Shown here: positions 1-5,271 of the stretch, piece after piece
Layout: the number at the start of each line of letters is the position of its first letter
Position numbering within the stretch: the first letter of the stretch is position 1
The notes under the pieces: model-generated
Databases searched by the model: none
Told to the model about the DNA's origin: nothing
Seen by the model: only the letters and a program-made list of their open reading frames with translations
DNA from: Clostridia bacterium
Lineage (GTDB): Bacteria; Bacillota; Clostridia; Christensenellales; DUVY01
DNA: 7,304 bases
Direction of reading: 5' to 3'
NCBI GenBank assembly: GCA_026001225.1
Contig: BNZQ01000070.1
Span: 1-7,304 of the forward strand
Position numbers and translations under genes: made by a program

Positions 1-17
1 CAATCTTCTTGACCCAC
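1..17 (-). CDS. Possible start of a divergent gene, cut by the left edge
   Basis: Seen on the minus strand: an AAAGGAGG Shine-Dalgarno match (complement of 26-33), then 8 nt, then a GTG codon (complement of 15-17) followed by codons for Gly-Gln-Glu-Asp up to the window edge. About 27 nt further upstream on the same strand is an extended -10 box, TGG plus TACAAT (complement of 60-65), which would give a leader of roughly 35 nt. The same frame is open upstream for another 30 or so codons without an ATG, so the true start could lie elsewhere. Only five residues are visible, so no product can be named. The signal could also be chance within the inverted repeat that covers it. Confidence 0.2.
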
Positions 18-88
18 GTTAGGTCCCTCCTTTGATACTTTTTGTGCCTCTTCAACACTATTGTACCAAAGAATCAACCTCGTGGGTC
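11..88. repeat. Nested inverted repeat at left edge
   Basis: The outer arms GACCCACG (11-18) and CGTGGGTC (81-88) are perfectly complementary over 8 bp. Nested inside, TTGATACTTT (32-41) pairs with AAAGAATCAA (68-77) with a single A-A mismatch. Read as RNA on either strand this could fold into a two-part stem-loop of about 78 nt. There is no U-run after it on the + strand, so it is not a standard terminator for that direction. Its role is unknown; it overlaps the possible divergent gene start. Confidence 0.4.
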
Positions 89-161
89 TTCTCTTGTCCC
101 GTTGCTCTCCATTTTACAACTTGCCCAAAATAAAAAATTGTAACCAAACGATTAAAAACAG

Positions 162-190
162 TTGACAGGAGTTAAATTATGCATTATACT
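162..190 (+). promoter_or_regulatory. Sigma-70-type promoter for the feoA genes
   Basis: A perfect -35 TTGACA (162-167) is followed after 17 bp by a -10 TATACT (185-190, five of six consensus positions). Transcription would start near 197, giving a leader of just under 100 nt before the first feoA. The palindromic operator at 198-215 sits at the predicted start site, the usual place for a repressor to block initiation. Confidence 0.75.
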
Positions 191-197
191 ATAACTA

Positions 198-215
198 AGT
201 TAGTTTATGCTAACT
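198..215. promoter_or_regulatory. Predicted iron-repressor operator, copy 1
   Basis: The interrupted palindrome GTTAGTTTATGCTAAC (199-214), extended one base each side by A and T, lies at the predicted transcription start of the feoA unit. Extra half-sites flank it: CTAA at 195-198 and 214-217. Fifteen to sixteen bases of the same pattern recur upstream of feoB at 813-828. TTAG/CTAA half-sites resemble those bound by DtxR/IdeR-type iron-dependent repressors; assignment to that family is inference from pattern and context, since no regulator gene is in the window. Confidence 0.55.
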
Positions 216-293
216 AATTTTTACGGACAATAATTAGCGTAGGCTTACTTTTGTGAGGTCGGATAAAGCGGAAAAAAGGAAGGACGGACGGTT

Positions 294-503
294 ATGCCCT
301 TGACAATGGCGAAAACGGGGGAGCAAAACTCCGTGAAAAAGATCGGCGGAAAAGAGGAAACACGCAAGTTTCTGGAAAATTTGGGATTCGTGCCCGGCAG
401 TTCTGTCACGGTCGTCGCGGAAATCGCGGGCGACGTGATCGTCGGCGTCAAGGAATCACGCGTGGCGATTAATCGCGATATGGCCTCGAAAATCATGGTG
501 TAA
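294..503 (+). CDS. feoA: FeoA-family protein (ferrous iron transport), first copy
   Basis: A 69-residue cytoplasmic SH3-like protein of the FeoA family, thought to assist FeoB-driven ferrous iron uptake. The sequence carries the usual FeoA features: a short N-terminal segment ending KKIGGKEETRKFLENLGF (about residues 15-32), the PGSSVTVV turn-strand (34-41), and the C-terminal strand pair around GDVIVGVKESRVAIN (46-60). The start at 294 is supported by an AAGGAAGGA Shine-Dalgarno stretch 9 nt upstream; a second ATG at 306 is less well spaced. It is followed after 21 nt by a second FeoA gene, and both should be read from the promoter at 162-190 under the operator at 198-215. The gene symbol could equally be given to the second copy; the two are clearly different FeoA subtypes rather than a recent duplication. 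Confidence 0.9.
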   Translation: MPLTMAKTGEQNSVKKIGGKEETRKFLENLGFVPGSSVTVVAEIAGDVIVGVKESRVAINRDMASKIMV

Positions 504-524
504 AAGAGGAGGATAGAGTAAAGA

Positions 525-764
525 GTGAAAACATTAAAGGACGTGAGGCCGGGCGAAACCGTGCGCGTCGTGAAAATCGGCGGCGGGGGCGGGCCTGTCA
601 AGCGCAGGATCATGGATATGGGCATCACCAAAGGCGTGGAACTTTATGTTCGCAAGGTCGCACCGTTGGGCGATCCCGTCGAGGTGACGGTTCGGGGGTA
701 TGAGCTATCGCTCCGAAAAGCCGACGCCGAGAATATCGAGGTCGAGTTGAAAGATGAAAAATGA
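525..764 (+). CDS. feoA: FeoA-family protein (ferrous iron transport), second copy
   Basis: A 79-residue FeoA-type SH3-like protein. Visible family features are the N-terminal LKDVRPGETVRVVKI (about 4-18), a Gly-rich turn (GGGGGP, 19-24), the RRIMDMGITKG helix and turn (27-37) that is the FeoA hallmark, and the C-terminal strand around YELSLRKADAENIEV. It is the more canonical of the two copies. The start is GTG at 525: an in-frame TAA at 519-521 excludes any earlier start. AGGAGG at 507-512 gives a rather long 12-nt spacing. It lies 21 nt behind the first feoA and is closed by the terminator at 776-801, so the pair forms a two-gene unit separate from feoB. Confidence 0.9.
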   Translation: MKTLKDVRPGETVRVVKIGGGGGPVKRRIMDMGITKGVELYVRKVAPLGDPVEVTVRGYELSLRKADAENIEVELKDEK

Positions 765-775
765 AAAATGGAAAC

Positions 776-801
776 AAAACGGCGGAGAAATCCGCGTTTT
801 T
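776..801 (+). terminator. Intrinsic terminator after the feoA pair
   Basis: GCGGA (782-786) pairs with TCCGC (791-795) across a GAAA tetraloop. The stem continues as AAAAC (776-780) with GTTTT (796-800) if G781 is bulged out, and ends in a T-run (797-801). It begins 12 nt after the second feoA stop. This implies that feoB relies on its own promoter or on read-through. Confidence 0.65.
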
Positions 802-813
802 AAACGATATGAG

Positions 814-827
814 TTAGCATATGCTAA
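814..827. promoter_or_regulatory. Predicted iron-repressor operator, copy 2
   Basis: TTAGCATATGCTAA is a perfect 14-bp palindrome. With its flanking bases (813-828) it matches the operator upstream of feoA at 13 of 16 positions. It lies directly after the feoA terminator and about 330 nt before feoB. A promoter is expected here, but I see no strong -35/-10 pair; TATGCT at 820-825 inside the palindrome is the best -10 guess. Confidence 0.55.
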
Positions 828-829
828 TA

Positions 830-1020
830 CATTTCATCGGTTGAGATTCCACGGGCCGTTTCGCGGCCCTCTGAATGACTCCTTTCAGCGCGTTGCACTC
901 CCCCGATACTCCTCCCAAACCATAATCTGATACTCCTCTCACTCCGTAAAGCGAATGCCGTTGCTCCGGACTCACATTAGAAATGACATGCAAGACGGCA
1001 TCGGCCTGCCTAAAATGAAC
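830..1020. other. Noncoding stretch upstream of feoB
   Basis: No credible gene in either direction. It contains a compact hairpin, GGGCCG (853-858) with CGGCCC (864-869) around a 5-nt loop, and a direct repeat GATACTCCTC (905-914 and 929-938) 24 nt apart. ATGCCGT (955-961) is complementary to ACGGCAT (995-1001). The minus strand is open for a peptide over much of this stretch, but that frame runs through the palindromic repeat and T-rich homopolymers and has no ribosome site. It may be an untranslated leader of feoB, a small RNA, or the remains of an interspersed repeat. Confidence 0.35.
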
Positions 1021-1024
1021 TAAA

Positions 1025-1076
1025 ATTTTTTGGAAAGGGCGCGGGGAAACCTTTTTTATAAAAAAGGTTTCCCCGC
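1025..1076. repeat. Palindromic intergenic repeat, copy 1 (upstream of feoB)
   Basis: Positions 1041-1076 form a perfect 36-nt palindrome with 18-bp arms: GCGGGG, AAACC, T6, A in the left arm and the exact complement in the right, with no spacer. A T-rich, purine-ended flank (1025-1040, ending GGAAAGGGC) precedes it, as in the copies at 3600-3648 and 6529-6582. There is no U-run after the stem on either strand, so it is not an ordinary terminator. It lies 77 nt before the feoB start. Confidence 0.85.
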
Positions 1077-1153
1077 AAACAAACAAAACAAATAGACAAC
1101 AAGACAAAAAACCAACAAAAACAAACAAAAAAAGAAAGTAAAAAGGAAAAATC
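1077..1153 (+). other. A-rich, T-poor leader of feoB
   Basis: This 77-nt stretch between the palindrome and the feoB ATG is almost entirely A and C with only three T residues, so it should be unstructured as RNA. It ends with a modest Shine-Dalgarno match, AAGGA (1143-1147), 6 nt before the ATG. A similar A-rich stretch follows the palindrome upstream of argS. Confidence 0.5.
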
Positions 1154-3334
1154 ATGATCAAGATCGCGCTTGCGGGAAATCCGAACAGCGGAAAGACCAC
1201 GCTGTTCAACGCGCTGACCGGTTCCAATCAATACGTGGGGAACTGGCCGGGAGTCACCGTGGAAAAGAAAGAGGGCAAATTGAAGGGCAATAAGGACGTG
1301 ACCGTCACGGATTTGCCGGGCATTTATTCGCTGTCGCCGTACACGTTAGAAGAGGTCGTCACGCGCAATTATTTGCTGGACGAGCGGCCCGACGCGATTT
1401 TGAATATCGTGGACGGCACGAATTTAGAGCGCAATTTGTATTTGACGACGCAGCTGACCGAGCTGGGCATTCCTGTCGTGATCGCGATCAACATGATGGA
1501 CGCGGTGAAAAAGAGCGGCGACAGGATCGACGCCGAACGCCTCGCGAAGGAATTGGGCTGCAAGGTCGTGGAAATTTCCGCTTTGAAGGGCACGGGCGTC
1601 GCGGAGGCCGCGCAAACGGCCGCGGAAGCGGCGAACGGAAAAAAGGCCGTTTTGAAGCACGGTTTTTCGGGCGGCGTGGAGCGCGCGTTGGCGCACATCG
1701 GGGAGGTCGTTCCGCACGATCTGCCGGAAGAAAAGCGGCGTTGGTACGCGATCAAGCTGTTCGAGCGCGACCAAAAAATCGTCGAGAAATTGCATATCGC
1801 GAAAGAAAAACTCGACTGTATCGAGTGCGATATCAAAAATTGCGAAACGGAATCGGAGGACGACAGCGAAAGCATCGTCACGGCCGAACGGTATACCTAT
1901 ATCGACGCGGTGATCAAGAAATGCTATACCCGCAAAAACAAGGGCAAGCCGACGATATCCGATAAAATCGATAAAATCGTGACCAACCGATGGCTCGCGC
2001 TGCCGATCTTCGCGGCCGTCATGGTGATCGTGTACTTCGTTTCGGTCACCGTCGTGGGCGCGCTGCTGACGGATTGGATCAATGACGGGCTGTTCGGCGC
2101 GAAATGGAGCTTCTTCGGCCTGTCCGTTCCCGGTATTCCCGTCCTGCTGAACCGCGGGCTGGAAGCGATCCGGTGCGCGGCGTGGCTGCAAGGTCTGATC
2201 GTGGACGGGATCGTCGCGGGCGCGGGCGCGGTACTGGGCTTCGTGCCGCAAATGTTCGTACTGTTCATCTTCCTCGCGTTTTTGGAGGGATGCGGTTATA
2301 TGGCGCGCATCGCCTTCATCATGGACAGGATATTTCGGCGATTCGGGCTGTCGGGCAAGTCCTTTATCCCGATTTTGATCGGCACGGGCTGCGGCGTGCC
2401 GGGCATTATGGCTTCGCGCACGATCGAGAGCGAGCGCGACCGACGCATGACGATCATGACGACGACCTTTATCCCGTGCAGCGCGAAGCTCCCGATTATC
2501 GCCCTCATTGCGGGCGCGCTGTTCGGCGGCGCGTGGTGGGTCGCGCCGAGCGCGTACTTTATCGGCATCGCCGCGATCGTCTGTTCGGGCGTCATTCTGA
2601 AAAAGACCAAATTATTCGCGGGCGAGGCCGCGCCGTTCGTCATGGAACTGCCCGCCTATCACCGGCCGACAGTCCGCGGCATCCTGCGCAGTATGTGGGA
2701 GCGCGGCCGGTCGTTCATCAAAAAGGCGGGAACGATCATTTTACTGGCGACGGTCGTCATTTGGTTCCTGTCGAGCTTCGGTTGGGCGGAAGGCGCGCCT
2801 TTCGGCATGACGGAGGATATGGCCGACAGTATGCTGGCGTGGTTTGGCTCCGCGATCCGATGGCTGTTCGCGCCGCTCGGCTGGGGGACGTGGCAGGCCG
2901 CGGTCGCCGCGCTGACCGGCCTTGCCGCAAAAGAAAGCGTCGTGAGCACGTTCGGAATCCTGTTCGGCTTCGCGGCGGTGGCCGAGAACGGCGCGGAGGT
3001 TTGGGGCTTGCTCGCCGCCGACTTCACCATGCTTTCGGCGTTCTCGTTCCTCGTGTTCAACCTGCTGTGCGCGCCGTGCTTTGCGGCGATGGGGGCGATC
3101 CGCCGCGAGATGAACAGCCGTAAATGGTTTTGGCTTGCGATCGGCTATCAATGCGCGCTCGCCTATATCGTGTCCTTGTGTATCTATCAATTCGGCATGC
3201 TGTTTTCGGCGGGCCGGTTCGGGTTTGGCACGGCGGCGGCGTTTCTGGTGACGGGTGGCTTTTTGTTCCTGCTGCTGCGGCGCGCGCGGACGGGGAAGCG
3301 GGGGAAGATAGCGGGCACGGAAATAAAAGCATAA
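1154..3334 (+). CDS. feoB: Ferrous iron transporter FeoB
   Basis: A 726-residue inner-membrane ferrous iron transporter with an N-terminal GTPase domain. G motifs are intact: G1 GNPNSGKT (8-15), switch region with VGNWPGVTVE (28-37), G3 DLPG (53-56), G4 NMMD (113-116) and G5 SALKG (142-146). A helical segment and a Cys/acid-rich linker (about 225-245) lead to the transmembrane core from about residue 280. Both Gate regions typical of FeoB are visible: GTGCGVPGIMASRTIESERD (about 410-430) followed by PCSAKLP (about 440), and CAPCFAAMGAIRRE (about 638-651). Length is normal for a clostridial FeoB. The C-terminus ends in a further hydrophobic segment and a basic tail. It has a weak ribosome site (AAGGA) behind an A-rich leader, and an operator shared with the feoA unit far upstream suggests iron control. 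The Cys-rich partner gene follows 38 nt downstream. Confidence 0.97.
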   Translation: MIKIALAGNPNSGKTTLFNALTGSNQYVGNWPGVTVEKKEGKLKGNKDVTVTDLPGIYSLSPYTLEEVVTRNYLLDERPDAILNIVDGTNLERNLYLTTQLTELGIPVVIAINMMDAVKKSGDRIDAERLAKELGCKVVEISALKGTGVAEAAQTAAEAANGKKAVLKHGFSGGVERALAHIGEVVPHDLPEEKRRWYAIKLFERDQKIVEKLHIAKEKLDCIECDIKNCETESEDDSESIVTAERYTYIDAVIKKCYTRKNKGKPTISDKIDKIVTNRWLALPIFAAVMVIVYFVSVTVVGALLTDWINDGLFGAKWSFFGLSVPGIPVLLNRGLEAIRCAAWLQGLIVDGIVAGAGAVLGFVPQMFVLFIFLAFLEGCGYMARIAFIMDRIFRRFGLSGKSFIPILIGTGCGVPGIMASRTIESERDRRMTIMTTTFIPCSAKLPIIALIAGALFGGAWWVAPSAYFIGIAAIVCSGVILKKTKLFAGEAAPFVMELPAYHRPTVRGILRSMWERGRSFIKKAGTIILLATVVIWFLSSFGWAEGAPFGMTEDMADSMLAWFGSAIRWLFAPLGWGTWQAAVAALTGLAAKESVVSTFGILFGFAAVAENGAEVWGLLAADFTMLSAFSFLVFNLLCAPCFAAMGAIRREMNSRKWFWLAIGYQCALAYIVSLCIYQFGMLFSAGRFGFGTAAAFLVTGGFLFLLLRRARTGKRGKIAGTEIKA

Positions 3335-3372
3335 GATATTGCATAGTAAACGGACGCAAAGGAGCATAAACA

Positions 3373-3585
3373 ATGTTTAAATGGATAGCGGAAAATTGGG
3401 GCACGGTTTTAGCGGGCTTTATCGTTTTGAGCCTGCTCGCGTCGGTCGTTGTAAAAATGATCCGCGATAAAAAGAAAGGCAAGCGGAGCTGCGGCTGTAA
3501 TTGCGTGCATTGCCCGAAAGCGGGCGGCTGCGAACCGGACGCCGACGCCGATCAAGACGGGCGCATCGGATTCCATTCCGAATAA
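3373..3585 (+). CDS. FeoB-associated Cys-rich small membrane protein
   Basis: A 70-residue protein with one predicted membrane helix (about 10-30), a basic stretch (KMIRDKKKGKR, 28-38) and a Cys cluster CGCNCVHCP (40-48) plus Cys53. This order is typical of the FeoB-associated Cys-rich family found next to feoB in Clostridia. The basic residues suggest the Cys cluster faces the cytoplasm, where it may bind metal. The start is well supported by AAAGGAG (3358-3364) 8 nt upstream. It follows feoB by 38 nt and is presumably co-transcribed. The C-terminal tail DADADQDGRIGFHSE (56-70) is odd: it resembles an EF-hand calcium loop (Asp at 58, 60 and 62, Gly63, Ile65), but the acidic ligand expected at loop position 12 is Ser69, with Glu one place later. 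Family assignment is firm; its function is poorly known. Confidence 0.9.
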   Translation: MFKWIAENWGTVLAGFIVLSLLASVVVKMIRDKKKGKRSCGCNCVHCPKAGGCEPDADADQDGRIGFHSE

Positions 3586-3599
3586 ATTGAAGAATACTG

Positions 3600-3648
3600 A
3601 AAGTTTTTGAAAAGGTACGGAAAAACTTTTTGCAAAAAGTTTTTCCGT
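3600..3648. repeat. Palindromic intergenic repeat, copy 2 (upstream of ppa)
   Basis: Positions 3617-3648 form a perfect 32-nt palindrome with 16-bp arms (ACGG, A5, C, T5, G and its complement). The flank AAAGTTTTT (3600-3608) can pair instead with AAAAACTTT (3621-3629) of the left arm, giving a 9-bp alternative hairpin. The arm sequence differs clearly from copies 1 and 3, yet symmetry is complete. Its centre and right arm overlap the predicted ppa promoter. Confidence 0.85.
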
Positions 3649-3658
3649 GGTGTATAAT
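3630..3658 (+). promoter_or_regulatory. ppa promoter overlapping the palindrome, predicted leaderless
   Basis: A consensus -10 TATAAT (3653-3658) is preceded at 17 bp by TTGCAA (3630-3635, four of six -35 positions). The -35 spans the centre of the palindrome. Six bases separate the -10 from the ATG at 3665, so transcription is predicted to begin at or next to the start codon, leaving no room for a ribosome binding site. Confidence 0.65.
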
Positions 3659-3664
3659 GGAACC

Positions 3665-4195
3665 ATGAATATTTGGCACGACGTAAAAAAGGAAAGGATC
3701 ACGGCGAACCGGTTTTTGGCTGTCATCGAGATTGCCAAGGGCGGCAAGAAGAAGTACGAGCTCGATAAGGAAACGGGCTTGCTGATTTTAGACCGCATTT
3801 TATACACGTCCACGCATTACCCCGCGAACTACGGCTTTATCCCGCGCACGCTGGCTGAGGACGGCGATCCGCTGGACGTGCTCGTGCTGTGCAGCGAGAG
3901 CTTGGAGGGGCTGACCACCGTGGAATGCTATCCGATCGGCGCGGTGCGCATGACCGACGGGACGGAAAGCGACGATAAGATCGTGGCGATACCGATCAAG
4001 GAGCCGACGTGGAATTTCTACAAGGATATCTGCGAGCTGCCGCCGCATATTTTGGACGAGATGATACACTTTTTCTCGGTCTATAAACAGCTTGAAAATA
4101 TGAACACGAGCAATTTGAAGATTTTGAGTAAAGCCGAAGCCAAAAAGGTATTTGCTGCGTCGATCGAGGCGTATGAGAAACGGTTCGGAGAGTAG
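3665..4195 (+). CDS. ppa: Inorganic pyrophosphatase, family I
   Basis: A 176-residue soluble family I pyrophosphatase, which hydrolyses pyrophosphate to two phosphates and so drives biosynthetic reactions forward. The signature DGDPLDV (66-72) is present. The residues that align with known active-site positions are all seen: Glu22, Lys30, Arg44, Tyr56, Asp66, Asp68, Asp71, Asp98, Asp103, Lys105, Tyr140 and Lys141. Length is normal for bacterial family I enzymes. The frame stays open upstream to a GTG at 3647, but that would place the promoter and half the palindrome inside the protein, so the ATG at 3665 (MNIWHDV) is chosen. There is no Shine-Dalgarno site; the -10 box position predicts a leaderless mRNA. 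uppP follows after 42 nt. Confidence 0.95.
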   Translation: MNIWHDVKKERITANRFLAVIEIAKGGKKKYELDKETGLLILDRILYTSTHYPANYGFIPRTLAEDGDPLDVLVLCSESLEGLTTVECYPIGAVRMTDGTESDDKIVAIPIKEPTWNFYKDICELPPHILDEMIHFFSVYKQLENMNTSNLKILSKAEAKKVFAASIEAYEKRFGE

Positions 4196-4216
4196 CAAAG
4201 TTTCTAATTTTCAGTC

Positions 4217-4246
4217 CGCCGTCATATAGATATACAAATGACGGCG
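4217..4246. repeat. Inverted repeat spanning the uppP start codon
   Basis: CGCCGTCAT (4217-4225) is exactly complementary to ATGACGGCG (4238-4246), with a 12-nt AT-rich loop between. The uppP ATG is the first triplet of the right arm. In a transcript reading through from ppa, the start codon would be buried in a 9-bp stem. A weak -10-like TATAGA (4225-4230) lies in the loop; a transcript starting from it would begin near the ATG and lack the left arm. Confidence 0.5.
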
Positions 4247-5062
4247 TGGGAAGCGATATTTTTAGGGCTGTTGCAGGGCTTGACGGAATTTTTGCCGGTG
4301 TCGAGCAGCGGGCATTTGGTGCTGGCGCAACGTATGTTGGGCGTCGGGGGTGACGTGATTCTGTTCGACGTGATCGTCCATTTGGGTGCGCTGTCGGCGG
4401 TTTGCGTCGGTTTTTATAAAGACATTTGGAAATTGATCAAAAAGCCGTTTTGCAAAGAAATGCTTTTGCTGATTCTCGCCACGGTTCCGGCGGTCGTCGT
4501 CGCTTTGGCATTCGGGGATTTTATCGAGGAGGCTTTCGGCGGAACCTATTTGGGGTGGGGATTTCTGATAACCGCTTTGCTGTTGCTGTCCGTGAGCGGC
4601 GGGCGGCGCGGGCGCGGCGCGGACGGCCGACGGCCGCTCCTGCAAAAAAGGGATAGCGAGGATAAGACGACAAAACCGATAGGATATAAAACCGCTTTAT
4701 GTATGGGTCTCGCCCAAGGCCTTGCCGTCCTGCCGGGGATATCGCGGAGCGGGGCAACGGTGAGCGGCGGGTTGGTTGCGGGCGCGGACAGGGACGAAGC
4801 CGCGCGGTTTTCCTTTTTGATGAGCGTTCCGGTGATACTCGGCGCGGCGGTTCGGGAAATTTTTCGGCTCGGCGCGGTGACGCAAAGCGTGGGCGCGCTG
4901 CCGCTGGCCTTGGGGTTCGCGTTCGCCGCCGCCGCGGGAATCCTGTCGGTCAAATTCATGACGAATATAATCCGCAAAGCAAAATTTTGGCCGTTCTCGG
5001 TTTATTTGTTTGTTTTAGGCGTTTTTGTGCTGCTGAATCAGTACGTTTTGCATTGGTTTTAA
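4238..5062 (+). CDS. uppP: Undecaprenyl-diphosphatase (UppP/BacA)
   Basis: A 274-residue polytopic membrane enzyme that removes a phosphate from undecaprenyl pyrophosphate, recycling the lipid carrier for peptidoglycan and other wall polymers; extra copies give bacitracin resistance. The family motifs are present: QGLTEFLPVSSSGH (13-26), with the catalytic-region Glu17 and the SSSGH turn, and PGISRSGAT (166-174) with the key Arg170. Repeated hydrophobic segments cover most of the rest. The loop at about 118-148 is long and rich in Gly and Arg (GGRRGRGADGRR), which marks a cytoplasmic loop. The start fits the family N-terminus, but no Shine-Dalgarno sequence precedes it. It is either translated from a leaderless mRNA or by read-through from ppa 42 nt upstream. 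Confidence 0.95.
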   Translation: MTAWEAIFLGLLQGLTEFLPVSSSGHLVLAQRMLGVGGDVILFDVIVHLGALSAVCVGFYKDIWKLIKKPFCKEMLLLILATVPAVVVALAFGDFIEEAFGGTYLGWGFLITALLLLSVSGGRRGRGADGRRPLLQKRDSEDKTTKPIGYKTALCMGLAQGLAVLPGISRSGATVSGGLVAGADRDEAARFSFLMSVPVILGAAVREIFRLGAVTQSVGALPLALGFAFAAAAGILSVKFMTNIIRKAKFWPFSVYLFVLGVFVLLNQYVLHWF

Positions 5063-5065
5063 TTC

Positions 5066-5172
5066 GACGGGCTTTTTTCTTTGAGTAAGCCGGTCAAAGG
5101 ATGTCCATCAAAAGAAAACCGCCCGACTGAAAAAGAAAGAAGCGGATAGAGACATGAGGAAAAAGCCCGTCA
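5066..5172. repeat. Long-range inverted repeat between uppP and ychF
   Basis: GACGGGCTTTTTTC (5066-5079) is perfectly complementary to GAAAAAAGCCCGTC (5159-5172) over 14 bp, 79 nt apart. A competing partner lies between them: AAAGAAAACCGCCCG (5111-5125) can pair with CGGGC and TTTTCTTT of the left arm around a 2x2 internal loop. The right arm also begins a small hairpin, CCCG (5167-5170) with CGGG (5174-5177), which read on the minus strand is followed by a T-run. It may terminate uppP transcripts; I see no gene in it. Confidence 0.45.
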
Positions 5173-5190
5173 CGGGTTTCATTCCCCGCT

Positions 5191-5210
5191 TTGTAAAAGG
5201 TTTTCCCGCG
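5191..5210. repeat. Half copy of the palindromic repeat (upstream of ychF)
   Basis: The 20 nt here match the centre and right arm of the palindromes at 1041-1076 and 6547-6582 (TTTGTAAAAGGTTTTCCCGC) with a few changes. The complementary left arm is missing, so this looks like a truncated or decayed member of the family. As with the other copies it stands shortly before a start codon, here 61 nt from ychF. Confidence 0.45.
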
Positions 5211-5236
5211 AAGAAAGAATACAAGCGTTTCCGCGC

Positions 5237-5265
5237 TTTGCTTTTTTTCCGTTTTATGGTATAAT
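5237..5265 (+). promoter_or_regulatory. ychF promoter, predicted leaderless
   Basis: A consensus -10 TATAAT (5260-5265) carries an extended TGG motif (5257-5259). The -35 region at 17 bp spacing, TTTGCT (5237-5242), is weak, as is usual with extended -10 promoters. Six bases separate the -10 from the ATG at 5272, the same geometry as at ppa, so the mRNA should start at the initiation codon. Confidence 0.7.
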
Positions 5266-5271
5266 TTTCAC

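Noticed and set aside
905..938. Short direct repeats as a CRISPR or tandem repeat array
   Set aside because: Only two 10-nt copies with no regular spacers.
1041..1076. Palindrome before feoB as an intrinsic terminator
   Set aside because: The stem is not followed by a T-run on either strand; the + strand continues with A/C-rich sequence, and the T6 tract is inside the stem.
814..1227. Minus-strand open frame across the feoB upstream region (137 codons)
   Set aside because: It begins inside feoB, runs through the palindrome and homopolymer stretches to give low-complexity Phe/Leu/Val sequence, and has no ribosome site. Its last part may be a repeat remnant, which is noted as a finding, but it is not called as a gene.
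1424..2251. Long open frame on the minus strand (275 codons) inside feoB
   Set aside because: It is opposite the conserved feoB frame, is rich in Arg, Asp and His as expected for a shadow of GC-biased codons, and has no ribosome site or family resemblance.
2104..3123. 339-codon + strand open frame overlapping feoB in another frame
   Set aside because: Arg- and Gly-heavy composition with no motifs; a codon-bias shadow of the FeoB membrane domain, whose motifs are all in the main frame.
3647..3664. GTG at 3647 as an earlier start for the pyrophosphatase
   Set aside because: It would translate through the -10 box and part of the palindrome and add six residues not expected in the family; MNIWHDV at 3665 matches the normal N-terminus.
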